Shown in pieces: positions 1-10,653 of a DNA stretch of 64,000 bases. Location of the stretch: NCBI GenBank assembly GCA_004352715.1, contig SCFE01000105.1, positions 1,252,129 to 1,316,128 on the forward strand, read 5' to 3'. Below the pieces are notes generated by a model. It was not told where the DNA came from, did no database searches, and saw nothing but the letters and a program-made list of their open reading frames with translations. How positions within the stretch are numbered: position 1 is the stretch's first letter; every line of letters starts with the position of its first letter. Source of the DNA: Hofstenia miamia. Taxonomy: Eukaryota; Xenacoelomorpha; Acoela. The translations under genes and the position numbers were made by a program.

Positions 1-3
1 ACA

Positions 4-273
4 ATGGAGAGTAACACAAGAATTAGTGAAAAATCAACAATAGAAAAACCAATGAATAAAAAATTGGGAGAGGAATTGGTGAACATTAAAATGAAAGATG
101 GTACGATAAAACAAATAAAAAGAAAAGATTTGAAATGTCAGACATGTGACAATAAAGGACATACAAAAAAATTTTGCAAGCAAATTAATTGGATAGAAGA
201 AGAAGAGTTAATTGAAAAAGAACAAGAAGAAGATGAGGAAATTGAATTGGCAGAAGCAGAAAATTTAAATTAA
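4..273 (+). pseudogene. Gag C-terminus with one CCHC zinc knuckle
   Basis: The 89-codon stretch is lysine/glutamate rich and contains CQTCDNKGHTKKFC, a C-x2-C-x4-H-x4-C nucleocapsid knuckle at about residues 45-58, followed by an acidic tail. It precedes the protease by 40 bases and a stop, as in Gypsy elements where gag and pol are in different frames. The upstream part of gag lies outside the window, so the ATG at 4 need not be the true start. Confidence 0.7.
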
Positions 274-314
274 AGGGAGCACTGTCTCTGAAAAACCGAG
301 CACCCGTACTAATA

Positions 315-1811
315 GTGACCAATCTACTAAAAAGAAATACGATAATGATTGTTATTAATGGAGTGATGGTAGAAGCGACAGTAGATACAGGAGCAGTAAT
401 ATCTATAATAACGGATAAGTGCGCGAACAAAGTTGGATTTCAAAGAGAACAATTAAATAACGAAAAAAATAGATTAATCAATACTTCTGGAGATTATATT
501 GACGTGAAAGGGAAGTTGGAAAATATACTGGTGAGAATAGCAAACATGATGTTTCAACAAACTTTTACGGTAATTGACACAGAGAGGAACCAATTACCAT
601 ATGAAGTAATATTGGGTAATGATTTTCTTACAAACAACAAGTGCATTATAAACTATAAGGATAGAACGATAACTGTACAAGAAGAGATAGTAACAACATA
701 CAAAGATTGTGATAAAGATGACACAATAATATTCAAGTTGGCAGAAGATGTAAAGATTTTGCCAAATAATTGGAAAATGTGTGAAATCACAACAAGTGAA
801 AGGATAAACACGGAGGTAATGATATATGACCAAATTGGTATAAATACAAAGAGGTTATCGATTCCGTTGAGTTTATGCATGATACGAGAAGGAAAAGGTT
901 GGATACTGGTATTAAATGCAACAAACCATATCGTTAATGTTAATAGTGATAAGGTGATGATAAAAGGAAAAATGGTGAAATCTGAGAAGCAGATGGTGAA
1001 CAAGACGATAAATATANNNNNNNNNNNNNNNNNNNNNNNNNNNNNNNNNNNNNNNNNNNNNNNNNNNNNNNNNNNNNNNNNNNNNNNNNNNNNNNNNNNN
1101 NNNNNNNNNNNNNNNNNNNNNNNNNNNNNNNNNNNGGTATTAAATGCAACAAACCATATCGTTAATGTTAATAGTGATAAGGTGATGATAAAAGGAAAAA
1201 CGGTGAAATCTGAGAAGCAGATGGTGAACAAGACAAAAGAAGAGGAAAAAACATTTCAGATACCGGAAATCAAGGATGAAGAATACCCACATCTGAATAA
1301 TGAAGAAAAAGAAAAGCTTATAGAAATTTTGAATAAACATAATAAGATATTCAATTTCAGAGAAATTAGTGTGGGGAAAGCAATTGGTGAAACGCACAAG
1401 ATAATTACTACAATGGATGAACTGATTAGATTACCTTGCAGAAGAGTACTGGAAAATCTGAAAGACAAGTATAATACAATTTTGAATGAACTCATTGATA
1501 ATAAGATAATAAGACCAAGTGAAAGTCCTTATGCGTCACCGACGGTGTTTGTAAAACAGGGCGAAAAGTATAGGCTTTGTATAGACTTCAGGAAATTAAA
1601 CGACGTAACCAAAAAGATGCTTATCCGTTAACGTGAATAGATGACATGATTTATGAAGCAACAAAAAATAAATGCTTTACGTGTATTGATTTATGCAAAG
1701 CCTACTGGCAAGTACCCATGGAGCCTAAGGACATCAAAAAAACGGCATTCATAACTCCATATGGATTGTTTGAATGGATGTATATGGCGTTTGGACTTTG
1801 TAATGCACCAG
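315..1811 (+). pseudogene. Pol fragment: retropepsin and N-terminal reverse transcriptase
   Basis: The first 130 codons are a retropepsin: ATVDTGAVISI carries the catalytic DTG, and VILGNDFL is the conserved second half. A linker follows (with the 1017-1135 gap), then RT: the segment around IRPSESPYASP, YRLCIDFRKLND, and, in another frame from about 1646, DLCKAYWQVPMEPKDIKKTA and MAFGLCNAP. One base is missing near 1612 in the run of A, shifting the frame, and a TGA stands at 1634 where the family has a sense codon, so the copy cannot make full-length pol. The YxDD box would lie in the following gap. Confidence 0.8.
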
Positions 1812-2811
1812 NNNNNNNNNNNNNNNNNNNNNNNNNNNNNNNNNNNNNNNNNNNNNNNNNNNNNNNNNNNNNNNNNNNNNNNNNNNNNNNNNNNNNNNNN
1901 NNNNNNNNNNNNNNNNNNNNNNNNNNNNNNNNNNNNNNNNNNNNNNNNNNNNNNNNNNNNNNNNNNNNNNNNNNNNNNNNNNNNNNNNNNNNNNNNNNNN
2001 NNNNNNNNNNNNNNNNNNNNNNNNNNNNNNNNNNNNNNNNNNNNNNNNNNNNNNNNNNNNNNNNNNNNNNNNNNNNNNNNNNNNNNNNNNNNNNNNNNNN
2101 NNNNNNNNNNNNNNNNNNNNNNNNNNNNNNNNNNNNNNNNNNNNNNNNNNNNNNNNNNNNNNNNNNNNNNNNNNNNNNNNNNNNNNNNNNNNNNNNNNNN
2201 NNNNNNNNNNNNNNNNNNNNNNNNNNNNNNNNNNNNNNNNNNNNNNNNNNNNNNNNNNNNNNNNNNNNNNNNNNNNNNNNNNNNNNNNNNNNNNNNNNNN
2301 NNNNNNNNNNNNNNNNNNNNNNNNNNNNNNNNNNNNNNNNNNNNNNNNNNNNNNNNNNNNNNNNNNNNNNNNNNNNNNNNNNNNNNNNNNNNNNNNNNNN
2401 NNNNNNNNNNNNNNNNNNNNNNNNNNNNNNNNNNNNNNNNNNNNNNNNNNNNNNNNNNNNNNNNNNNNNNNNNNNNNNNNNNNNNNNNNNNNNNNNNNNN
2501 NNNNNNNNNNNNNNNNNNNNNNNNNNNNNNNNNNNNNNNNNNNNNNNNNNNNNNNNNNNNNNNNNNNNNNNNNNNNNNNNNNNNNNNNNNNNNNNNNNNN
2601 NNNNNNNNNNNNNNNNNNNNNNNNNNNNNNNNNNNNNNNNNNNNNNNNNNNNNNNNNNNNNNNNNNNNNNNNNNNNNNNNNNNNNNNNNNNNNNNNNNNN
2701 NNNNNNNNNNNNNNNNNNNNNNNNNNNNNNNNNNNNNNNNNNNNNNNNNNNNNNNNNNNNNNNNNNNNNNNNNNNNNNNNNNNNNNNNNNNNNNNNNNNN
2801 NNNNNNNNNNN
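1812..2811. other. Assembly gap (1000 N)
   Basis: A run of exactly 1000 n. The plus-strand Gypsy copy enters it from the left and a minus-strand gag-like pseudogene leaves it on the right. The round length suggests a nominal scaffold gap of unknown true size. Confidence 0.95.
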
Positions 2812-4330
2812 GTGTGCTAGCACTTTCTTGCTTAATCAGATTACGTGTTGTTAGCCATGTTTGCTGCTTTAAGGATTTTAATTTCGTATTCGAAGTTGCA
2901 CCCCATATGAATTTCTTGGCTTCATCATTTAGTATATCTATCTCCGCAGGACATATTCCTGTTTTGTTGGCAAGTTCTACCACACTCAGCCTACCTAACG
3001 TGTGTTGTTGAGTAAGCAGCTGCATATAAAATTTTTCGAACTTTTGTTGCACTTTTTTCGTCGGTGATAATGACAATATCTCCACGTATTGTAAAAGCCA
3101 TTGTTTCACATTGACCAGTATATGTGCTACTGCTATTTCATACTTTTTATTTCTCGCCATGGCCTTCCGTTCTTTTCTTCTTCTCAGTTTTCATTTCTCT
3201 CCACACATCCATGATACTTCTTAGATATTCTGGTGTCTGGTTCATGCTACACTTTACATACAAATTTCCTGTTTCTTCAAGGTTTTCTTTTATTCCAAGC
3301 ATTTCCATGGTTTTTACTTGATAATACATATTGATTGCTATCTTTGGCTCAACCATTATCCTCCCTGCCAGCGTGATGTTATTTATTTGCAAATTCACAT
3401 TAATCATTTTTGAGATCGCTTCTCTGCTCNATTGCTATCTTTGGCTCAACCATTATCCTCTCTGCCAGCGCGATGTTATTTATTTGCAAATCCACATTAA
3501 TCATTTTTGAGATCGCTTCTCCGCTCTTCTCCATTATGAACACGTTTTCCAGTTTCTCTTCCAAATTTTGTAAAAACTCTGGTACTTCTTGTCCTTCTCG
3601 CGTTCTGACTATTATTATTATCACTTTTGTCTTATATTGTTTAGCCATTTTCAGCGTCTCTTCAATATGATCTTCAAAATTTTTCGATACCATTTCTGCT
3701 TGTTTGGTTCATTAAATATTCTTTGTCTAAATTTACCTGTTCACACTTTTCTATCAGTTTGTTTTTATTTTTGATTAGCTTTTGGACATCTTTCAATGTG
3801 AATTTTTCTTCAAATGTTATGTGTACTGTGCTTTTGAAGTAAGGCCGATTAAACGTTTCTTTCATATCTCTCGATATGCTATAATTGTGTTGCACACTGG
3901 TCTATTCTGTTTGTTGATTACGATTGGAATCGCCGATACCTCTGTTTCTTTTGTTACTGAATTCTGTTGTAAGAAACGTTTTGTCTCTGGTGACAAATTA
4001 TCCTGCAAACTATAGCGTATCTTTCTGTTTGCTATAAAGTATGGGTGGATTTTATCTTTCCCAATTTTCGTCATTCTGCTCTCTCACTCCTCTGATCTAG
4101 ACGATTTTGTTGTGGTCGATGATTGCCTGTGTGAGAACGGTTGTGAACTGTGAGTAGTAAACAAACTTGTTGACGGTTGTTCTGAAATATCCATTTCTGA
4201 GTCTTTGCTGATTTCTTGAATATCCGGATCGACGTATTGACCACAGACTTCAGTACCTGCTGCCTTTAATCACAGTTGAGGACTTATTCTCATAGCTTTG
4301 CACTCTCCATCCTTTAATTGACTTCGAGTT
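2812..4330 (-). pseudogene. Gag-like retroelement pseudogene, minus strand, several frameshifts
   Basis: Reading the minus strand downward, coding-like blocks change frame: 4074-3862 (from MTKIGKDKIHPYFIANRKIR), 3895-3674 (from MQHNYSISRDMKETF), 3693-3430, 3407-3147 and 3160-2812 (from MARNKKYEIAVAHILVNVKQ). The blocks are helical, charged and free of membrane segments, as gag capsid regions are, and an Ser/Thr-rich N-terminal part lies at about 4270-4080. I cannot assign a family: no zinc knuckle or enzyme motif remains. It may be the gag of the same family as the element at 1-1811, converging with it in the gap. A single n at 3430 separates two 90-base copies that differ at a few bases. Confidence 0.45.
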
Positions 4331-4422
4331 CCACTGGATCTGGGGGAGTGTTCCATTGATGAGCTAGATTTTTGATCCAACCTCACGCCTTTTAAATGAC
4401 GATCGGTATCTTGATGATGGCC

Positions 4423-5422
4423 NNNNNNNNNNNNNNNNNNNNNNNNNNNNNNNNNNNNNNNNNNNNNNNNNNNNNNNNNNNNNNNNNNNNNNNNNNNNNN
4501 NNNNNNNNNNNNNNNNNNNNNNNNNNNNNNNNNNNNNNNNNNNNNNNNNNNNNNNNNNNNNNNNNNNNNNNNNNNNNNNNNNNNNNNNNNNNNNNNNNNN
4601 NNNNNNNNNNNNNNNNNNNNNNNNNNNNNNNNNNNNNNNNNNNNNNNNNNNNNNNNNNNNNNNNNNNNNNNNNNNNNNNNNNNNNNNNNNNNNNNNNNNN
4701 NNNNNNNNNNNNNNNNNNNNNNNNNNNNNNNNNNNNNNNNNNNNNNNNNNNNNNNNNNNNNNNNNNNNNNNNNNNNNNNNNNNNNNNNNNNNNNNNNNNN
4801 NNNNNNNNNNNNNNNNNNNNNNNNNNNNNNNNNNNNNNNNNNNNNNNNNNNNNNNNNNNNNNNNNNNNNNNNNNNNNNNNNNNNNNNNNNNNNNNNNNNN
4901 NNNNNNNNNNNNNNNNNNNNNNNNNNNNNNNNNNNNNNNNNNNNNNNNNNNNNNNNNNNNNNNNNNNNNNNNNNNNNNNNNNNNNNNNNNNNNNNNNNNN
5001 NNNNNNNNNNNNNNNNNNNNNNNNNNNNNNNNNNNNNNNNNNNNNNNNNNNNNNNNNNNNNNNNNNNNNNNNNNNNNNNNNNNNNNNNNNNNNNNNNNNN
5101 NNNNNNNNNNNNNNNNNNNNNNNNNNNNNNNNNNNNNNNNNNNNNNNNNNNNNNNNNNNNNNNNNNNNNNNNNNNNNNNNNNNNNNNNNNNNNNNNNNNN
5201 NNNNNNNNNNNNNNNNNNNNNNNNNNNNNNNNNNNNNNNNNNNNNNNNNNNNNNNNNNNNNNNNNNNNNNNNNNNNNNNNNNNNNNNNNNNNNNNNNNNN
5301 NNNNNNNNNNNNNNNNNNNNNNNNNNNNNNNNNNNNNNNNNNNNNNNNNNNNNNNNNNNNNNNNNNNNNNNNNNNNNNNNNNNNNNNNNNNNNNNNNNNN
5401 NNNNNNNNNNNNNNNNNNNNNN
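4423..5422. other. Assembly gap (1000 N)
   Basis: A run of exactly 1000 n between the gag-like pseudogene and the first codons of a Tc1-like transposase; the body of that transposase may be hidden here. Confidence 0.95.
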
Positions 5423-5500
5423 ATCATAGCCCTCCCCATTGGTATGGCATGCTACAACAAACTTCCTGATGTCTTTGCTGTGTTCCTTAGTTTTAACCAT
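5423..5500 (-). pseudogene. Tc1-like transposase, first 26 codons only
   Basis: The minus-strand frame starts at 5500 with MVKTKEHSKDIRKFVVACH and runs into the gap. This opening (Met, basic residues, a Ser/Glu-Asp helix, then an 'H..GEGY' turn) is the usual start of the paired-type helix-turn-helix of Tc1 transposases. The catalytic part, if present, is in the 1000-base gap. Confidence 0.6.
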
Positions 5501-5510
5501 GGCGATTGAA

Positions 5511-6400
5511 AATTATAATTTAGTCACTTATAATACTTTAATAAATCGCTATATAAAAATTATCTGAAAAAAAAATTATTCACGGAATTAGCGTTAAGGA
5601 AGCATAATATGGCTATAAAAAGTTCAGAAAGCATGTAAACCTGAAATTAATTGATATTATACTGATACTAAAAGAAAAAGAAAGCCGTGCCAATAATTTT
5701 AAACAAGCGTTTTTTACAATTTTGTTTGTAGTTTCTTTGTTATTTATTTTTTCTGAAATCCGATTGCTGCATCGGAAAGGGCAGTTTAAAATACATAATA
5801 TACATTGTGGTTTTCTTTTATTTAGCTTTTTTTAGGATTTATAAAACAAAATTAGAGTTTTGTTAGACCGTACCAATAAATATGAGCATAAGTGTACACT
5901 TTCTAGTCTTAGATGATAAATCATACTGATCTAAGTACTTGATTGTGTCCAGGGAGTGACAATGACATCCAACTTTGAGAACATGCTGCCTTGTAAGGAT
6001 ACTAAGGTCGATGGCATTCTTTGATTTTTAGAACAAATTCGTCGAATTTATCTAAAAGTCATGTGTTGTTTCAATAGACAGTGAGCCTTCTGTTGATACG
6101 GTTATTCAGTTACATGTGTCGGGTAAATTCATGTCATAGTGATGCTGCAAATAGTTTATATTTCAATTAGACGAAGATTGATGGTTTCTTAAATCATTAA
6201 ATCAGATATGAAATGGAGGTGGATCGATAATTAGTGGATGTGGATTGGCTTCAGACTTAAAAATATCGAAGTGGATTACAAAATATTGATCCATGCTCAC
6301 TTTTGATTTAATTTTCTGTCAACAAATATGGAACATAATTATAGGTATTTTAGTAATGACATTTTGCCACCTTGAGACATTGCTTGCCTTACCCAGACAA
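5511..6400. other. AT-rich non-coding stretch, nothing recognised
   Basis: No open frame, repeat structure or RNA gene stands out. Stops occur in all frames. Confidence 0.5.
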
Positions 6401-6410
6401 GTATTTTGGT

Positions 6411-6840
6411 TTAACCACTGTTTACCTCATATAAATATGCGGAATAAAAATTTTTAGTTGTAGGTCTTCTTCTGGCACAACTATTTACATTATGTCTGCC
6501 ATTCAAAAAAACAAAAATGGAATATGTTTTTTTAAATATTTTATACTCGGCCTTTGGAAGAGGTAGGTTGATATTGAATATAAATATAATTTGCATAATT
6601 TATTCAATTGATAATTGATCTATTGAAATGACGAAAAAGTAGTCAATTTTATTAAAAGTTTCAAATTTTCGTGTGAGTCGAATTCGGTTATAGGTGACAA
6701 ATGCACGTTCGGCTGCGTTGTTTCCTGTGGGCAAGTTGCTGTACTGATCGCAAGAAACAGTTAACATTCTCTGACAGTCACTTCTCTTAAAAATATTTCG
6801 GCCCAAGCATTATCAACTAGTCCTTTCATATTTCAGATAC
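6411..6840 (-). pseudogene. hAT-like transposase C-terminal remnant
   Basis: On the minus strand at 6806-6600 the peptide includes LPTGNNAAERAFVTYNRIRL and, later, FVISIDQLSIE. The pattern of Pro, a helix with Glu-Arg-Ala/Ser-Phe, then Arg-Ile and a hydrophobic 'L-x-I' helix is the hAT C-terminal dimerisation region as found in TTF/ZMYM-type transposases. Stops occur on both sides and no DDE residues are seen. Assignment rests on this short motif only. Confidence 0.4.
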
Positions 6841-7111
6841 TCTATCATTTTAGGGAGAAACGCACATCCACCCCGCTTTTTCAAAAGGAAACAATGTTTC
6901 GAGGTTTAGCTGCGGAGGCTATGCGCTGTGATGAACGATTTGGAAAGTTTGTCGCGCTCATTGTAGTTCTCACAAATGTAAATGTCCTACGGTATAAGCA
7001 CCGGAGAGAAAGTAGGGGACCTTGCCTGCTCCGCCATAAAAATTTCTCCAATCCAACAGACAATAATTGTTCCTGTTTTGGTATTTTTAGGCAACGACAT
7101 ATGTTCATAGA

Positions 7112-7501
7112 CTAGAGGTCGACGGTTTTGAAATTTTAATTTCGGTTTGGATGGGTTTTGGGGCAAAAACCGCGGTTTCGGTTTTGTTCTGTAATGAAAA
7201 CATGTAATTTCGAAGCTATATTTTCTTATGGTTTTACAAGATTAATTTCAAGTTTCTCTTAGCTTAATGAGAGAAGAAGCATTGACACCAGAAATACCAG
7301 TTCTCTCCATAAAGCAGGGTGGTGCTTCTGAAGTTTGCAAAATTATAGCAGAAATCAAGGTTAAATCGTTGTCTAAGAAATGCGAAATTACCAGTCATTA
7401 AAAACCGTTTGCAACCATGCTAGTGAAAATGAGTCGGTTCGGTTTCGGTCTGTGTGAAAACCGCGGTTTCGGTTTCGGTTCGGTCTACCGTCGACCTCTA
7501 G
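7112..7501. mobile_element. MITE with 15 bp terminal inverted repeats
   Basis: The unit begins CTAGAGGTCGACGGT and ends with its exact reverse complement, 390 bases in all. The inner flanks are rich in CGGTTTCGGTTT-type repeats on one side and their counterparts near 7140-7190. Trimming one base gives the terminus TAGAG, which fits the hAT consensus YARNG. Flanks TAGAC and GAGAC could be a decayed 5 bp target duplication. No ORF is inside, so it is a non-autonomous element. Confidence 0.75.
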
Positions 7502-7651
7502 AGACCTGTTTCAAGCAGAATACAAAAATAGTAAAAACTGAGCAAAGCAAAAAAGTAAAGTAACATTGTATTGCAAAAATTATACATTCCTTAATCTCTC
7601 TCACTATGTTTATCCTGCCGATAATGATCTCTTTATCTTCACTTCTCAAAA

Positions 7652-8035
7652 CTAATGCGAGTTAAAAAAAAATTCATTAATTTGATGCGGTATATTTTGC
7701 AAACAAAGCAAAGAACAAATGGGAATTGCAGCTGAGATATTTTTTTCTAATACACTGTTGTAGCATTTTAAAATACTTTGCTTTTTTAGGTACCTTAATG
7801 TGGACTCGGGTACATTAACTATTTTAGCACTGTATCTTATTGTTCCGTATTTGATTTTCGGTTTATCAATACTTTTTAAGACAACTTCTAATATACAGTG
7901 TTTGGTATCTCTTCTCAGGTTGAAGAACTGAAACTGAAGAAGCGTACAGTTATCTTGATCTCTTCGCGCGCTTCTCTGATGTTGCTGGTTTGGGAAAGAT
8001 ATCTTCCCATCAATTGAAACATGTTCTTGTTTCAA
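7652..8035 (-). pseudogene. Possible pogo/psq-type helix-turn-helix transposase fragment
   Basis: A 127-codon minus-strand frame contains KYGTIRYSAKIVNVPESTLR at about residues 62-81. The pattern 'YGT-x5-A-x4-VP-x-STLR' is the helix-turn-helix of psq/CENP-B type DNA-binding domains used by pogo and Tigger transposases. What follows (SAAIPICSLLCLQNIP) could be the decayed linker. No catalytic region is visible. It lies downstream of the LRRC9 stop, outside that gene. Confidence 0.35.
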
Positions 8036-9120
8036 AAGTTACATATATTGCTTGTCTTCTACCATATTTTCTTATTGATTACAAATCCGGAAAATATTTG
8101 TTTTAATGCTTTAAATTTTATTTTTTCTTACCAATCCGTACTATGATGAGTTGTGGTAGCACAGCAGTACAATCGTTCATATTTTTCAAACAACATCTCC
8201 ATTTTCAATTTAAGAGCTCTTTGCTTTCAGATTATCACCAACCTTTCTATAAATTTCCTGTAATTCTTCAGTAATTATCGTATGCACTGCGTCTTTTCAC
8301 TGACTCGTCCTAAGCCTTAGATATTTCTGGAGACTTTCTAATTAGGTAGGTGGTTTTTGGTAAAACTAAAATCGACATATTGCCCAACAATACTTACTTC
8401 TACGTCGTCATGTCTTTTTGCAGTTAACATTCTAAATTTGAAACAGACCATTTTAAATCCATATAAATACATATGAATACGAAATTTAATAGGAAATCTA
8501 TGAAACTTAACTATATTTAGAAAAATTTGCAAAAAGCCGAGAATGTAGAAAAAACATGTGGTCTGCATCGCTTTGTATTGTAAAGGTTTGAATATGTCCC
8601 AAAGAACGCATCTATTAAGAATGGAAAAACAGATTCTAATAGATTGTTGTTTACTGACTGTTGCTAGAAAATTACATTAAAAATTTATTTCAAATTAATG
8701 TACACACTGCAATAATTTACACATATTTACAAAAATATTGAACATAAAATAAACACGACACTAATAACGCTTCGACTTGAACCTAAATAAAAGTGATAAT
8801 GTGAACTTTACAGTAAAAAAGTAAAAATATAACAAATGTGAATAAAATTCAAATGTTTTACTCATGGACCTCAGACGCATAAGGACGCGAATATTCCCAA
8901 TGTACCACTGGATATATTCGCATTGAAAGTGTTGATGACATACAAAGATTATGAAACCAAGTGATTAGTATAAAGTAATGACCTGCGAATATTCGAAAAC
9001 ATCCTATCGAATCGAGCATTACATTCGATTTGATTCGACAAATATTTTTCTCAAAAGTTTATTTTTTGTTCGACTTATTGTCAAAGTTTCATAGTAATGT
9101 GTTACATTATTTAGTCCTCC
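8036..9120. other. Non-coding, nothing recognised
   Basis: AT-rich DNA downstream of the LRRC9 3' end. An 76-codon minus-strand ORF at 8568-8338 shows no recognisable motif and is not called. Confidence 0.45.
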
Positions 9121-9125
9121 TTTTT

Positions 9126-9165
9126 ATTATACCACGGCCATCTTTAAAGATGGCCGTGATTATAC
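9126..9165. repeat. 26 bp perfect palindrome flanked by 7 bp direct repeats
   Basis: Bases 9133-9158 are CACGGCCATCTTT followed immediately by its reverse complement, with no spacer. Identical ATTATAC heptamers stand at 9126-9132 and 9159-9165. This is the arrangement of a mobile element reduced to its two inverted ends inside a target-site duplication, or an insertion footprint. It is much more GC-rich than its surroundings. Confidence 0.85.
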
Positions 9166-9397
9166 ATGCTGCCAATGGCATGGCCGTATACATTAAGTGT
9201 ATCCTATAATTTAATCACCTCATGTAGTGATATTTTACATTGGATATCCATTGTTTCGTCATATCTAATAATATCATAACGATAGAGTTTGAACCATTGA
9301 CTAATACAAGAAGAGATATTTAAAAAAAACCGCTTACTTAAAACATAATAATGTATCTGAAAAACAATTAATAACCAAACAAAAGTAAAATAAACTA

Positions 9398-9560
9398 ATC
9401 AGCCTGGTGTCACTATAAAAAGATAAACTGTTTTACCCATATTTTTTGGAAATAGTGATGTTGAAAAGTTGAATTGAAGTGTATTTCTGTGCCCAAAGCA
9501 CGAAATTTTGAAAATTTTTCCAAAATGGAACATACAAAAATAAAAAATCCAAAGAAACAT
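9398..9560. repeat. Dispersed repeat, copy A (copy B near 47,745)
   Basis: The phrase CAGCCTGGTGTCACTATAAA (9401 onward) recurs as CAGCCTGGCGTCATTATAAA at about 47,750, followed in both by an A-rich step and ACTGTTTT. Similarity fades after some 50 bases. It is probably the end of an interspersed element; family unknown. Confidence 0.5.
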
Positions 9561-9817
9561 TTATAATTCTGGGGTACATACAGCCCTGGATAAATGAAAA
9601 TGAAAAATTTGAATCTCTAAGGCTAACAGATGTAAGCTAAAAGGGTCTACATACAATAAGAATTTTGTGCATAACTGTTGTAAAAATTGATGTGCAACTG
9701 AAAAAGCGTGAGTCGATATCAATGCTTTCATGAGCAAATCAAAAAGTTAATATGTCTGAACAAACATAACAATTAGTATGCAACTGTTACAGTTAGTTGA
9801 ATACACGTAGCAAATTA

Positions 9818-10653
9818 CTACAGTATATTAGCATAAACACTCATTTTTATTTCGCCAAACCTAAAGTCCAACGTCATTGGCGCTGGTGGTGTAGCTTCTA
9901 TGTACCTAACAACAAAATAAATAGTTGCAACACAAGAATAATAAAGCAGTTGGAAAAAATTCTTTAGTTTACATGACAGTATAAATTACCTGACATTATT
10001 GGCGGGGTTAGCACGTTGCTGATTAAGAATCATCGCCGCGGCTACCTGAGCTTGTTTTTGACGCGATAAAGCTTGTGCTTGACTGTGATTTCGCAGCAAA
10101 TTCACTGCTAAACGTAAACAAAAGTAATCGACTTTATTTAAAAGAATGCCGTTAGAATAAAACGGTAAAATATTTAAAATAATTATGTATATCCCTCCTG
10201 ACTTTTGATTAAAGCAAACTTTCAGATAACGCACGAATCATTATTATCATAAAAAAACAGAATCAATTGTGTATATTTAGCACTAGAACTACCTTTAATC
10301 TTTGAATAAAAGAAAAAAATGAAGACACAAAAGTATGTAAAAATAAAAAATTAGCATAATTAGAGGTACAGTGATACACAAACGAAACTCCATTGCACGT
10401 CACTTTGAACAGTTGAGGTAGTTCAAGTACTAACAGTGAGTTATTTTACAACTAAATACAAATTTTTATAAGAAAAGATGAGTTTCTGAAACAACTAATA
10501 TGCGTATAAGATTTGCTTACTGTTTTCGTCATATCCCCAGTGTTGTCCAGGTGACGATCCCAACTGTACACTTGTTACTTTTATTGGAGAATTTTTGGCA
10601 CCTGCCTGAGGTTGTAGAACTGCTAGTGAAGGTTCGATAGAGTTCTGAATAGG
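9818..10653 (-). CDS. LRRC9: LRRC9 C-terminal exons
   Basis: Three exons, 10653-10521, 10107-9990 and 9905-9818, follow in phase 0, 1 and 2. They encode a Pro/Gln-rich tail (QLGSSPGQHWGYDEN), then an Ala/Gln helix (HSQAQALSRQKQAQVAAAMI) and a terminal stretch ending MSVYANIL before TAG at 9820-9818. The tail is not a leucine-rich repeat and diverges from vertebrates as I recall them. The acceptor at 10108 is of NAGNAG type, so two isoforms differing by one codon are possible. Confidence 0.72.

Larger units (their letters stand above)
1..1811 (+). mobile_element. Ty3/Gypsy-type LTR retrotransposon, left- and gap-truncated, decayed
   Basis: Three coding pieces lie in pol order on the plus strand: a gag zinc knuckle (4-273), a retropepsin followed by the start of reverse transcriptase (315-1630), and the continuation of reverse transcriptase (1631-1811) that runs into a 1000-base gap. 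No LTR is visible because the left end is cut by the window and the right end by the gap. The order protease then RT with motifs DTGA, DFRKLND and FGLCNAP is that of Ty3/Gypsy-like pol. Frame breaks between gag and pol and within RT show a dead copy. A 119-base gap at 1017-1135 is flanked by a short direct duplication that is probably an assembly artefact. Confidence 0.8.
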
